A stretch of DNA of 64,000 nt from Ensifer adhaerens (GTDB lineage Bacteria; Pseudomonadota; Alphaproteobacteria; Rhizobiales; Rhizobiaceae), in assembly GCF_000697965.2 (NCBI RefSeq), contig NZ_CP015882.1, positions 124,001-188,000 of the forward strand. Direction: 5' to 3'. Shown here piece by piece: positions 56,350 to 64,000 of this stretch. Within the stretch, counting starts at the first letter, position 1; the number at the start of each line of letters is the position of its first letter. The notes beneath the pieces were generated by a model that worked only from the letters and a program-made list of their open reading frames with translations, was not told the origin of the DNA and did not search any database. Made by a program: the position numbers and the translations under genes.

Positions 56350-57225
56350 ATGGCCGACGATGTCGAGATTGATCATGAGGACAAAGGGGCTGGCGAGTGC
56401 GTGTCGGTCGCATTTCCGTTCGACCGTATGACCGTGCAGCGGTTTCGCGAGGCTTTTCCACGCGCCCGCTGGAGCGACCGGCGAAAGGCCTGGATCGTCC
56501 CCGGCACGACCGCGCGCCGGCGCATCGATCGCTGGCTGGCCAGGGAAGAATTCCGCGTCGATCCACACGCAGAGGGAAAGGGCAGGGATGCTTATGCGTT
56601 CGAGCCGATCCTCAGCCCCTACCTCAACGTCGACAAGGACGGGTTTCGCATCCGGACGCCTTTTTCACGCAAACTGGTCGACGAAATCCGCCAGGTTCCA
56701 TTTGCCCGTTGGGATGGCGAGCATAAGGTGTGGCGGGTGCCATTCGCTTCCTATGATGATCTTGTCGATCGCTGGGGGGCTATCGAGGCGGAAGCGCAGC
56801 GAAATGAGCCTGAAGAAAAACGCAAGCGCGCCGAGGCGCGCAAGGGAACCTACGAGGAAAGACTGTCCCGCCGCCGGGCGGTCGAGCGCAAGCGCCGGCG
56901 CATCCCACTTGCCGTCGATGATTTGCCCCCGATAGGTCGGCCGCTTGCGACGCCGCTCTACGGGATCGTCGTAGTTGGAGACATAACCGGCGAGCTGGTC
57001 GATTGCCATGAGGTTGCCGACCTTTATCCACACATCGCCGGGGATCACGTTTGGGGCCTATGGCGGACGCCTTCGCTGGAGGAGCTGGTGCAGACCTGGC
57101 CCTCGAAAAGGGCGCCGGAAGAGCGTGAGCGCCGGCGCGGCTGGTGGCTGCCGACTCTTGAGGAACTGCGCGAGGCGCGGCTGACCGCCAAGGCGCGCGA
57201 ACGCAGGGCCAGACAAAAGGCTTAG
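56350..57225 (+). CDS. HARP-like repeat protein of unknown function
   Basis: 291 aa. Two similar segments occur: residues about 18-60 (VAFPFDRMTVQRFREAFPRA, RWSDRRKAWIVPG) and about 95-135 (IRTPFSRKLVDEIRQVPFAR, WDGEHKVWRVPF). Each has the pattern of a phenylalanine-proline turn, a helix, then RW..(E/R)(H/K)K.W.VP, as in HARP domains that bind fork or single-strand DNA in SMARCAL1-type annealing helicases. A basic coiled region (RRRAVERKRRR) and a C-terminal segment with GDITGELVDC follow. No helicase motifs. Located next to NHEJ genes. Confidence 0.7.
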   Translation: MADDVEIDHEDKGAGECVSVAFPFDRMTVQRFREAFPRARWSDRRKAWIVPGTTARRRIDRWLAREEFRVDPHAEGKGRDAYAFEPILSPYLNVDKDGFRIRTPFSRKLVDEIRQVPFARWDGEHKVWRVPFASYDDLVDRWGAIEAEAQRNEPEEKRKRAEARKGTYEERLSRRRAVERKRRRIPLAVDDLPPIGRPLATPLYGIVVVGDITGELVDCHEVADLYPHIAGDHVWGLWRTPSLEELVQTWPSKRAPEERERRRGWWLPTLEELREARLTAKARERRARQKA

Positions 57226-57233
57226 GCCTGACT

Positions 57234-57590
57234 TCAATCCGATGGTGGTTCGATCTCGATGATGACCGACCCATGGCCGGTGGTGTGCTCCAAGCCACGA
57301 GGGCTACGTGGGACACTCGCCTTGCTGAGCCAGGGCGCGAGCGCCGGGCTGAGGAGAATATGGTCGATACGCAGGCCCGCATCGCGCTCACAGGCGCTGC
57401 GCCAGTATTTCCAGAAGGTGTAGATGCGTTCCTTCGGATGAATATGGCGGATGGCGTCGGTCCAGCCTTGGGCGAGGAGATCGGCATAAGGCTTTCCGGA
57501 CTTCCGGCCGGAACAGCGCGTCGTCGCGCCAGCGTGACGGTGCGTAGACGTCCAATACCGTCGGCATGGTCGGTTTGCCACGGACCTCCA
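57234..57590 (-). pseudogene. Exonuclease III (xthA) relic, 3' part
   Basis: Minus strand carries the C-terminal half of ExoIII: TVLDVYAPSRWRDDALFRPE, then (after an extra T near 57490) YADLLAQGWTDAIRHIHPKE, TFWKYWRSACERDAGLRIDH and a degraded end (HTTGHGSVIIEIEPP). The N-terminal active-site half is absent, replaced by an IS fragment at 57591. Its position beside the NHEJ genes suggests it once belonged to a repair cluster. Confidence 0.82.
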
Positions 57591-57764
57591 GCGTCTTCAG
57601 CCGCTTGGCTTCGGACAGCTCCATGCCGCCGACTTGGCTTTCCACTTATAGATGCTGGCATCGCTGACGCCGTGCCTGCGGCAAAGCTCCGCGACCGGCG
57701 TGCCCGCCTCGTGCTCCTTCAGAATCCCGATGTTCTGTTCGTCTGTGAAACGATTGCGCTTCAT
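57591..57764 (-). mobile_element. IS3-family orfA fragment
   Basis: From ATG 57764 the minus strand reads MKRNRFTDEQNIGILKEHEA, GTPVAELCRRHGVSDASIYK and WKAK: the helix-turn-helix N-terminus of an IS3-family (IS407-like) OrfA. One base is then lost (KFGG to KSAA), and EAKRLKTLE follows in the other frame, fused directly to xthA sequence. OrfB is missing. The left-end sequence of the element probably lies at about 57770-57850. Confidence 0.82.
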
Positions 57765-58136
57765 TCCCTGGTCCTCTCAATGGGCCAGAGCTTACTTCAA
57801 AATGGATTATTTCAACGGGGCAAGGTCACCTCTCGTGCATCCACCGCGCGTCTTCGTTCGCCCGGATGCCGGGCGCCACCGACGGCGGGTTCAGTGATGC
57901 TGACATCATCGCGCTGGTGCTCGATCCGCGCTCCGTGAGCCTGATCGATCTCTCATATCAGACGATGTTCGTGCTCTTGACGATCATTCTTGCGATCGCT
58001 GTTTGGCGCTCGCGCCGGCTTTGTTCCCAAACATGCTCAGGTTCGAAGATGCGGGCGCGATCGATCGCATCAAGGAGGTCACCCGCCTGGAGGACAGGGC
58101 GCGGGACCGTTTCAACTGCGGAAGCTGTGGGATTCC

Positions 58137-58230
58137 TTAAGCAGCGACGTCGCCGATCAGCGAACCAGCCGGAATGTTCCATTCCTTGCTGAGCTTTCGA
58201 ATCTGATCCAGATTGATTTCCCGCTGGCGG
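58137..58230 (-). pseudogene. HigA-type antitoxin C-terminal fragment
   Basis: Minus strand reads NEDRQREINLDQIRKLSKEW and NIPAGSLIGDVAA*, the C-terminal helix-turn-helix region of HigA-like XRE antitoxins. Nothing upstream extends it. Short relic beside the IS fragment. The stretch 57850-58136 holds no recognisable gene. Confidence 0.6.
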
Positions 58231-58322
58231 TCTTCGTTAAAGCACGCGCCACTAACGCACGCCATGTTATTATTGGCACATCAAAACATTGGCCACCAAA
58301 ATCACGGGGAGGGGTTGCCCGC

Positions 58323-58883
58323 TCACGAGGTGCTTTTTGAGTCAAGTTCCACCGATTTGTCGGCGGTGGACGCTCCATCGGCCACTCCGAGAATAGCGAG
58401 ATTTCGGTCCGCTATTCGTTTTGCGGTAGACGGCCCTCCGCCTGGACCCATCTCGAGGCGGACGTCACGAAAACTAATTATGCGCCCGGTTGACGAGATC
58501 GGGCCCACAGGTCCAAGCAAACTATCTGTCTCGTGTTCAACCATTCGGATCGGCGGCCCCTTTTCTCCAACGGCCCATTTGTCGCCCCACTGTTGCAACG
58601 AAACCAGCACCGGAAAAAGCTCCTCGCCCTTGGCGGTGAGGCGATACCCCTCCCGTCGCCCATGTTCTTCAAGTGAAACTCTTTCGACGACACCGTTCGC
58701 GATGAGCCGCCTCAAGCGCGTCGTCAGTATATTCCGGGCGATGCCCAGGCGTTCCTGAAATTGATCGAAACGCGTGGTTCCAAAGAAGCACTCCCGGATA
58801 ATCAATAGGCTCCACCACTCGCCTACTTCATCGAGGGCGCGGGCAATCGAGCAGTTCATTTCACTGAAGGCTTTGCGTTGCAT
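58323..58883 (-). CDS. HxlR-family regulator
   Basis: 186 aa. HxlR winged-helix domain: MNCSIARALDEVGEWWSLLI, IRECFFGTTRFDQFQERLGI and ARNILTTRLRRLIANGVVER. Met at 58883 begins the conserved region; the frame upstream runs into the MFS gene and is not used. An unusual C-terminal extension of about 70 residues follows the domain. It is divergent from the MFS transporter, so probably controls it. Confidence 0.9.
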   Translation of the reverse strand: MQRKAFSEMNCSIARALDEVGEWWSLLIIRECFFGTTRFDQFQERLGIARNILTTRLRRLIANGVVERVSLEEHGRREGYRLTAKGEELFPVLVSLQQWGDKWAVGEKGPPIRMVEHETDSLLGPVGPISSTGRIISFRDVRLEMGPGGGPSTAKRIADRNLAILGVADGASTADKSVELDSKSTS

Positions 58884-58986
58884 TCCAGCAATATAGCCAG
58901 AACAGTTGCGTCGTGCAACTTTTCTGGTAAGTTTTAACATGAAACTTTTGCGCAGCGGCTGATGCCGCGGATTAAGGACCACCACA

Positions 58987-60162
58987 ATGGATCGTCGTTT
59001 GCTCGTGCTTGCCGTCGGCATGTTCGCCATTGGTACAGACAGTTTCGTAATCGCCGGAATTCTTCCTGAGGTGACGCAATCCCTCGGCGTCTCAATCGCA
59101 GTCGCTGGGCAAATGGTCACCGTCTATGCGTTGAGTTTCGCCGTGCTTTCGCCGGTCATCGCCGCGGCGGCGGCTCACTGGCCGCGAAAGCGACTTCTCC
59201 TCGCCGGCTTGGCGGTGTTCGTCATCGGTAATCTCGTCACAGCCATTGCACCGACCATCGAATGGGTGTTGGCGAGCCGTTTCGTGGCGGGGCTCGGCGC
59301 AGCGATGTTCAGCCCAACGGCGACGGCGACAGCCGCCTCACTTGTGCCGGCGGAGAAACGCGCGCGTGCACTAGCAATCGTGGTGGCCGGGTTGTCCGGT
59401 GCGACCGCCCTGGGATCTCCGCTTGGAACATTTATTGGCGGGCTGGGTGATTGGCGCGCCACCATGTGGTTTGTCACTGTCGTTGGGGCCGTCGCTACTA
59501 TTGGCGTCTACGTGCTGTTGCCGGCTGTCCCCCCCTTGCCGGCAGTATCGTTGCGCGCGCGCCTTGGTCCACTCAAAGACATTCGCGTGGCGCTCACCCT
59601 TTTGACCACACTAGTGGCGTATTCAGGATTCTTTGCGGTTTACACGTATCTCGGAGTGACCTTCGATCGCGCGACCGGTGGAAGGCCCGAGGTCTTGGCC
59701 GCACTTCTGCTCCTTTGGGGTATCGCAGCCACCGCTGGCAACCTGGCAGCCGGATACTTTACCGATCGGTTCGGCAATCGGATGATTGTCAACGGCTCGC
59801 TTGCGATCGCCGTGGCGAACTTCGCATTGATGCCGTGGAGCAGTGCGGACCTTTGGAGTTCTGCCCTGGCTCTGGTTGTCTGGGGCATTTGCGGTTGGGG
59901 CTTGTTGGTTCCCCAACAGCACCGGTTGATCAGTTTGTCTCCCGCATCGGCGTCGCTCTTGCTGGGTCTGAATTCGGCTGCCCTTTATGTCGGCGTATCG
60001 GCTGCCGGTCTCATTGGGGCGGCTGGCATCACGGTGCTTGAACGCCATCAACTCGGCCTAATAGGCGGTCTCTTCGTCGGTGTGGCCTTTGTCATAGCGC
60101 AGGTGGCGAATTGGCAGATACGAAAAGGTTCTGAGATAGAGCTCGGTCTGGCGACACCGTGA
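58987..60162 (+). CDS. MFS transporter, DHA1-like drug/sugar efflux
   Basis: 391 aa, 12 membrane segments. Signature loops: VAGQMVTVYALSFAVLSPVI, the loop 2-3 motif AAHWPRKRLLLAGL, and motif C-like LSGATALGSPLGTFIGGLG. The AraJ/DHA1 subfamily exports small molecules or sugars. Divergent from the HxlR regulator, suggesting inducible efflux. Substrate unknown. Confidence 0.92.
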   Translation: MDRRLLVLAVGMFAIGTDSFVIAGILPEVTQSLGVSIAVAGQMVTVYALSFAVLSPVIAAAAAHWPRKRLLLAGLAVFVIGNLVTAIAPTIEWVLASRFVAGLGAAMFSPTATATAASLVPAEKRARALAIVVAGLSGATALGSPLGTFIGGLGDWRATMWFVTVVGAVATIGVYVLLPAVPPLPAVSLRARLGPLKDIRVALTLLTTLVAYSGFFAVYTYLGVTFDRATGGRPEVLAALLLLWGIAATAGNLAAGYFTDRFGNRMIVNGSLAIAVANFALMPWSSADLWSSALALVVWGICGWGLLVPQQHRLISLSPASASLLLGLNSAALYVGVSAAGLIGAAGITVLERHQLGLIGGLFVGVAFVIAQVANWQIRKGSEIELGLATP

Positions 60163-60542
60163 ACAGGCGCGCCACAGGCATGCGCGCGATAGAGGCGTGT
60201 GTGAGTGATGCGTGGCGAGATGATATGTCTGGGTGAATCCATCAGGCATCGCATGGTCTGATCGTGAGAAAGGTAAGGCGTTGCTTTCGCCGAGCTCCGG
60301 GCCCGGGGCTGCCTTGGTTGATTATGCAATGGTTGACTGGCTGTTTTCGGGGCGAAGCTCTATCGACCTCGACGACTGGCGTTGGCGCCCGACGCTGCCG
60401 ATGCAGAGCACAACTCTGTAAGCGCTCGTCTATTGAGCTGCTCGTGGAAGGTCTTGAAATACGCCGAACGGTTGACCGAAGAGGGGCGCAAAGAGCTCGG
60501 CACGCCAGTGTGTGCGGACCGCCGAGCTCTTGTAAAGCATCT
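60163..60542. other. Intergenic stretch between convergent genes
   Basis: About 380 bases between the convergent MFS and GMC genes. No supported gene; holds an 11-bp inverted repeat at 60491-60531. Confidence 0.45.
60491..60531 (-). terminator. 11-bp inverted repeat after the GMC gene
   Basis: AAGAGCTCGGC (60491-60501) pairs perfectly with GCCGAGCTCTT (60521-60531) across a 19-base loop, just downstream of the GMC oxidoreductase stop. No T-run, so a stabiliser or weak terminator. Confidence 0.55.
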
Positions 60543-62171
60543 TCAGGCGAATGGAGCGACACCACTCAAGTCAGCAAGACCATGCGTCTTCCTGATCAAA
60601 TCGCCTGCGCGCTCTCCGATGACGACACACGGTGCCATCGTGTTTCCCGTGGTGATACGCGGCATGATCGAGGCATCTGCGATACGAAGACTTTCAATAC
60701 CGTAGACCTTGAGCTCGTTATTGACCACGGACATGCTGTCGCGTCCCATTTTGGCCGTGCAGGACTGGTGCCAGTAAGTGACAGCGGACTTTCGGATGAA
60801 ATCGATCATCCCTGCCCGGTCGCGTGTGCCTGGAGCTGCCTCGCTCGTGACCAGCGGCGTGAAGGCGTCGCCATTTCCGAGTTCGCGACACAGCTCAACC
60901 GCCGCCAAGGCGGCAGCCATGTCTTCCGGCTGACTGAGAGAATTTGGTTCAATCAGGATAGGGTTGTTTGTATTGGGGCCGGAGAGCCTCAGCCGGCCAC
61001 GGCTTTTCGGCTGCGCAAGCCCTGAAAACATCGTCCAGCCATGTGCCGGGGTTTCCAGACCTGTTTCTGTCGGCGAAGGAACGGCGAACTCCAACTGGCA
61101 CTGCAGAATGTCCGGTTGAGAGAGGCGGGAGTCGCTTTTCCAATAGAGTTTTGCTTCGCAGCCTCCCCCGCCGACGCCTTCCGGCTTTCTATATGCCCAG
61201 GTGCAGCCGAACGCGAGATGATCTTGATGATTTCGACCCACACCCGGGAGATGCTGCACGACAGATATCCCGTGAGCTTTCAGTTCGTCCTTCGGGCCAA
61301 TGCCTGACTGCATCAGCACCTTTGGCGTATTGATCGCACCCAGCGACAATACCGTTTCGCATCGCGCAGTGAACGCACGCCGCTGTCCGTTGACGAGAGC
61401 CTCAACGCCTGTCGCCCGTTTGCCATCGAAGATGAGGCGCGTGACCAACGCCTCGGTTACGACCGTAAGGTTCGGTAGCGACATGAGCGGACGAACATAA
61501 GATCCGAATACGGACTCCCGCTTGCCATCCCGGATGCGCAGTTCTGCGATCGATGCACCTCCGGGACTTTCCATCAGTTCGCCGTTCGGAGTGTCGAAAA
61601 CCGGAATGCCCATCGCCGATGCAGCGTTCAACAGAGCCTCTGCGATTGGTTGTGGCGAACGTGGCTGGGCGACATACACCGGTCCTCCAGCCCCGCGGCG
61701 TAGCGCATCCGGTGTGCCGCGCCAGTCTTCAATCCGCCGATAGTAGCCGAGAACCGATTCATAACCCCAGGCTTCATCGCCCGCTTCAGCCGCGAAATGA
61801 TTCCAGTCTTCCTTGTGGCCTCGCGCCCAGACCATAACATTGATGCTCGAACCACCACCCAGTCCCTTCCCCATGCTGAGAGGAAGCCGCCTCCCGTAGA
61901 GCTCAGGCGCCGGCTCTCCAACGAAACCCCAGTCACGGTTCGTACCGAGATTGAGTGGCCATTGCGACGGGTTTACAACGGACTCGGCCGTATCGTCTCC
62001 CCCAGCCTCAAGAAGCAAGACGCTGGCGTTTCCGCATTCTGCCAGTCGGGCGGCAACGACGGAACCACTGGATCCGGCTCCACATACTATGAAGTCAAAA
62101 TCGGCTGGGACCTCAGGATGTCGTGGCGCCGGATTTTCACGTCGGTTTATGTCATGCGTATTCTGATCCAC
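60543..62171 (-). CDS. GMC-family FAD oxidoreductase (choline-dehydrogenase-like)
   Basis: 542 aa. FAD-binding motif FDFIVCGAGSSGSVVAARLA, GMC signature 1 (LPLSMGKGLGGGSSINVMVW), signature 2 (ETVLSLGAINTPKVLMQSGI), catalytic His in VTYWHQSCTAKMG and Asn in TTGNTMAPCVVIGERA. Such enzymes oxidise alcohols (choline, glucose, aromatic or polyethylene-glycol-type). GTG at 62171 is used, preceded by AAGGTAA. Not adjacent to betaine genes, so choline is not assured. Confidence 0.92.
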   Translation of the reverse strand: MDQNTHDINRRENPAPRHPEVPADFDFIVCGAGSSGSVVAARLAECGNASVLLLEAGGDDTAESVVNPSQWPLNLGTNRDWGFVGEPAPELYGRRLPLSMGKGLGGGSSINVMVWARGHKEDWNHFAAEAGDEAWGYESVLGYYRRIEDWRGTPDALRRGAGGPVYVAQPRSPQPIAEALLNAASAMGIPVFDTPNGELMESPGGASIAELRIRDGKRESVFGSYVRPLMSLPNLTVVTEALVTRLIFDGKRATGVEALVNGQRRAFTARCETVLSLGAINTPKVLMQSGIGPKDELKAHGISVVQHLPGVGRNHQDHLAFGCTWAYRKPEGVGGGGCEAKLYWKSDSRLSQPDILQCQLEFAVPSPTETGLETPAHGWTMFSGLAQPKSRGRLRLSGPNTNNPILIEPNSLSQPEDMAAALAAVELCRELGNGDAFTPLVTSEAAPGTRDRAGMIDFIRKSAVTYWHQSCTAKMGRDSMSVVNNELKVYGIESLRIADASIMPRITTGNTMAPCVVIGERAGDLIRKTHGLADLSGVAPFA

Positions 62172-62370
62172 GGGGTTACCTTTGTGAATTGGTGGGCTGA
62201 AATTGCAAGTTGGCCGCGAGCGCTATTGGCATCCGAGATGCAATCGATCTCAATCGGAGATCGACGTTTTTACATACGGCCTGTAAGTGTGATGGGAGGT
62301 GAGGACATTCCAGCATCCGATCATCGGAACAGGAATGCCTGTCCCGATGATAAAGCTCGAACGACCATAC

Positions 62371-63153
62371 TTACTGCGCCGAAACAGTTTTCGCCGCTTC
62401 GTCGATGGTGTCCGCGACCACCGTTGGCTGCGTCATGAACAGAGCGTGGCTTGCTGCGACCTTGGTGATCTTGGCTTTAATCCGCTCTGCCATATGGACC
62501 AGCATGGCTTGGTCAAATGCTTTGTCCTCTGTGGCGATGACGGCCCAGCTTGGCTTGGTTCGCCAAGCAGCATTCTCCAGCTTCGTGGCAAACGCCGACA
62601 TGTTGATTGGGACCTGCGAATCCCGCATGAACGCGACGTCGGTGTCGCTGGCGTCATGTGCAAATCCAGCCTTGAATTTCCCAGGGTTAACGTACCCAAA
62701 TCCATCTTTCGTGGTTTCGATGACGAATTCAGATGCCGGGGCAAAACCTTCATACTGCTGGGCCGTCGTCTCGCCTGCGTCCGGTGAGAGCGCGGAGACG
62801 TAAACCAGTCCCGCGGCCCTTGTATCAATACCGGCTTCCGTAATGACTGTTCCACCCCATGAATGGCCTACCAGAATGGCCGGTCCATCTTGCCGCTCAA
62901 GTGCACGCTTGGTGGCGGCAACGTCGTCTTCGAGGGAGGTCAACGGATTCTGGACGATGGTGACACGATATCCACGCTTCGTGAGATTGTCGTAGACGGC
63001 CCTCCAGCCGGAACCATCGGCGAAAGCACCGTGAACGAGTACGACGTTCTTCACGGCCTGGTTAGCAGGGATCGTGTCCGCAGCGTTCGCAGGCACTGGG
63101 GCGGATATTGCGGCTACGGCTGCGACGGTGGCCAATACGGTCCTGGTGGTCAT
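62371..63153 (-). CDS. Secreted alpha/beta hydrolase
   Basis: 260 aa. Signal peptide MTTRTVLATVAAVAAISAPV with cleavage near ANAA. Oxyanion segment VVLVHGAFADGSGW, nucleophile elbow Ser in ILVGHSWGG, His in VAASHALFMTQP, Asp in VIATEDKAFDQ. The group resembles esterase/haloperoxidase-like hydrolases often found beside OhrR/MarR regulators. Divergent from the MarR gene 143 bases away, so likely induced when that repressor is oxidised or binds a ligand. Confidence 0.9.
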   Translation of the reverse strand: MTTRTVLATVAAVAAISAPVPANAADTIPANQAVKNVVLVHGAFADGSGWRAVYDNLTKRGYRVTIVQNPLTSLEDDVAATKRALERQDGPAILVGHSWGGTVITEAGIDTRAAGLVYVSALSPDAGETTAQQYEGFAPASEFVIETTKDGFGYVNPGKFKAGFAHDASDTDVAFMRDSQVPINMSAFATKLENAAWRTKPSWAVIATEDKAFDQAMLVHMAERIKAKITKVAASHALFMTQPTVVADTIDEAAKTVSAQ

Positions 63154-63295
63154 GGCTCTCTCCTCTTGATGCATGCGATAACTCTTATCGCGATAAATAA
63201 TGCCTGTCAGTTTTCATTCTTCGTGTCAACAAAATTTATCGCAATATTGTTTTTTGCAGTACTTTTTGCTAATTCTGCGCCGACAGGAGCTCAAA

Positions 63296-63763
63296 ATGAC
63301 GAAACGACATAACGACCCGCCGCCGCTCAGCGATCAGCTCTGCTACGCAATCTACACCGCTGGCATCGCTATCCAGCGTGCCTACAAGCAAGTGCTTGAC
63401 GAGTTGGGTTTGACCTATCCGCAGTACCTCGTGCTCAACGTTCTCTGGCGCGAAGACGAGCAGACGGTTGGTGCCATCGCCCATACCCTCGCTCTGGAAT
63501 CCAGCACGCTTACGCCGCTTCTAAAGCGGCTGGAAGCATCAGGCTTGCTGCGACGGACACGAAATCTGAGCAATGAGCGGCAGGTTGTCGTTGCATTGAC
63601 GAACGAGGGACGCACGTTGCAGCACCGGGCCGGCTGCCTCAGCGACACATTGCTCGCAGCCTCTACACAGACGCCCCAGGAGTTGGCATCCTTGAATCGC
63701 GATGTCCGGCATCTCCGCGACGCCATCTATTCACAGATCGGCGGATGGGACGCGCCCGCTTGA
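63296..63763 (+). CDS. MarR-family regulator, OhrR-like
   Basis: 155 aa winged-helix repressor. The OhrR-type N-terminus has the peroxide-sensing Cys in SDQLCYAIYTAG, then YKQVLDELGLTYPQYLVLNV, LTPLLKRLEASGLLRRTR and the wing (LSNERQVVVALTNEGRTL). ATG at 63296 follows AGGAGCTCAAA. It likely represses the divergent hydrolase and itself through the AT-rich intergenic region (63180-63270). Confidence 0.9.
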   Translation: MTKRHNDPPPLSDQLCYAIYTAGIAIQRAYKQVLDELGLTYPQYLVLNVLWREDEQTVGAIAHTLALESSTLTPLLKRLEASGLLRRTRNLSNERQVVVALTNEGRTLQHRAGCLSDTLLAASTQTPQELASLNRDVRHLRDAIYSQIGGWDAPA

Positions 63764-63782
63764 TCTGCGAAGGCGTCTCGAT

Positions 63783-64000
63783 CTAGGCTGTCGGCACAGT
63801 TCCTCCATCGATGGTGTATTCGGTACCTGTGATCGATGCAGCGCGGTCCGATGCCAGGAAGGCAATCAGATTTGCCACTTCCGTCGGTTTGGCAGGGCGC
63901 CCGAGAGGTATGCCGCCCAAACTATCCATGATGATCTTCTTGCCACCCTCAAGATCCGTACCCGCCTTGTACGCCAAGCGCTGGGCCAAGTGAACGGACG
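63783..64000 (-). CDS. Short-chain dehydrogenase/reductase, C-terminal part (cut by window)
   Basis: Minus-strand frame open to the window edge. Ends with [39 protein letters not shown], the typical C-terminus of classical SDRs. Catalytic and cofactor-binding parts lie outside the window. Converges with the MarR gene, 19 bases apart. Confidence 0.85.
   Translation of the reverse strand, partial: SVHLAQRLAYKAGTDLEGGKKIIMDSLGGIPLGRPAKPTEVANLIAFLASDRAASITGTEYTIDGGTVPTA

Noticed and set aside
60264..61025. 253-codon plus-strand frame overlapping the GMC gene end
   Set aside because: Antisense to the GMC C-terminus with its catalytic His and Asn; no domain.
1..64000. CRISPR array or rRNA genes
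   Set aside because: No regularly spaced direct repeats or rRNA-like stretches were seen anywhere in the window.

Overview
The window looks like accessory-replicon DNA (plasmid or chromid) of a Rhizobiaceae bacterium, most likely Sinorhizobium/Ensifer or Rhizobium. The evidence is high GC, many ABC uptake operons of polar amino-acid and sugar type, an arginase/ornithine cyclodeaminase/Lrp locus, a cold-shock gene followed by small rhizobial proteins, and a NHEJ cluster with two Ku proteins like those on rhizobial megaplasmids. The assignment is inferred from gene content. No rRNA, complete tRNA, CRISPR array or replication origin was seen.

Layout. (1) 1-4571: end of a sugar ABC operon with a GH32 beta-fructosidase. 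(2) 4592-9003: an ocd tail fragment, a small membrane protein, an AbrB/broken-VapC pair, then an intact ocd-arginase-lrp arginine catabolism locus. (3) 9274-21413: an amino-acid-derivative uptake and catabolism island. One strand carries a seven-gene operon (OCD-family enzyme, aminotransferase, binding protein, M20 peptidase, two permeases, ATPase). The other carries a cupin-XRE regulator, a MocR-type regulator lacking its PLP lysine, and a second binding protein/permease set ending in a frameshifted permease and a frameshifted inositol-phosphatase-like gene. (4) 21951-24010: a secreted cupin, a truncated second lrp and an intradiol dioxygenase. (5) 24011-28651: a gene-poor stretch with hairpins, prophage lysis-region debris, small hypothetical genes and two diverged copies of one small gene. 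(6) 28652-37138: GH144 beta-1,2-glucanase, a GH94 NdvB-like protein, phosphoketolase and a CBS-BON protein. (7) 37906-41862: cold-shock cluster, a broken SGNH hydrolase and a Phd/VapC pair. (8) 42085-47144: a flavin monooxygenase, and a LysR regulator divergent from a RidA/aminotransferase V/SDR operon. (9) 47223-49683: an arsH relic and small genes. (10) 50026-57225: LigD, DUF4112, a second ATP-dependent ligase, two Ku proteins and a HARP-like protein. (11) 57234-58230: relics of xthA, an IS3 orfA and higA. (12) 58323-64000: HxlR/MFS pair, GMC oxidoreductase, alpha/beta hydrolase with an OhrR-like MarR regulator, and a cut-off SDR.

Two themes stand out. First, tails of a second ocd-arginase-lrp locus lie at 4592-4718 and 22761-22968, bracketing about 18 kb that contains the intact locus. 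Nearly all differences from the intact genes are synonymous, so two separately evolved loci seem to have recombined. Second, many genes are broken by small indels, mostly deletions, which suggests a replicon region under weak selection and rich in recent turnover, or in part an assembly of imperfect quality.
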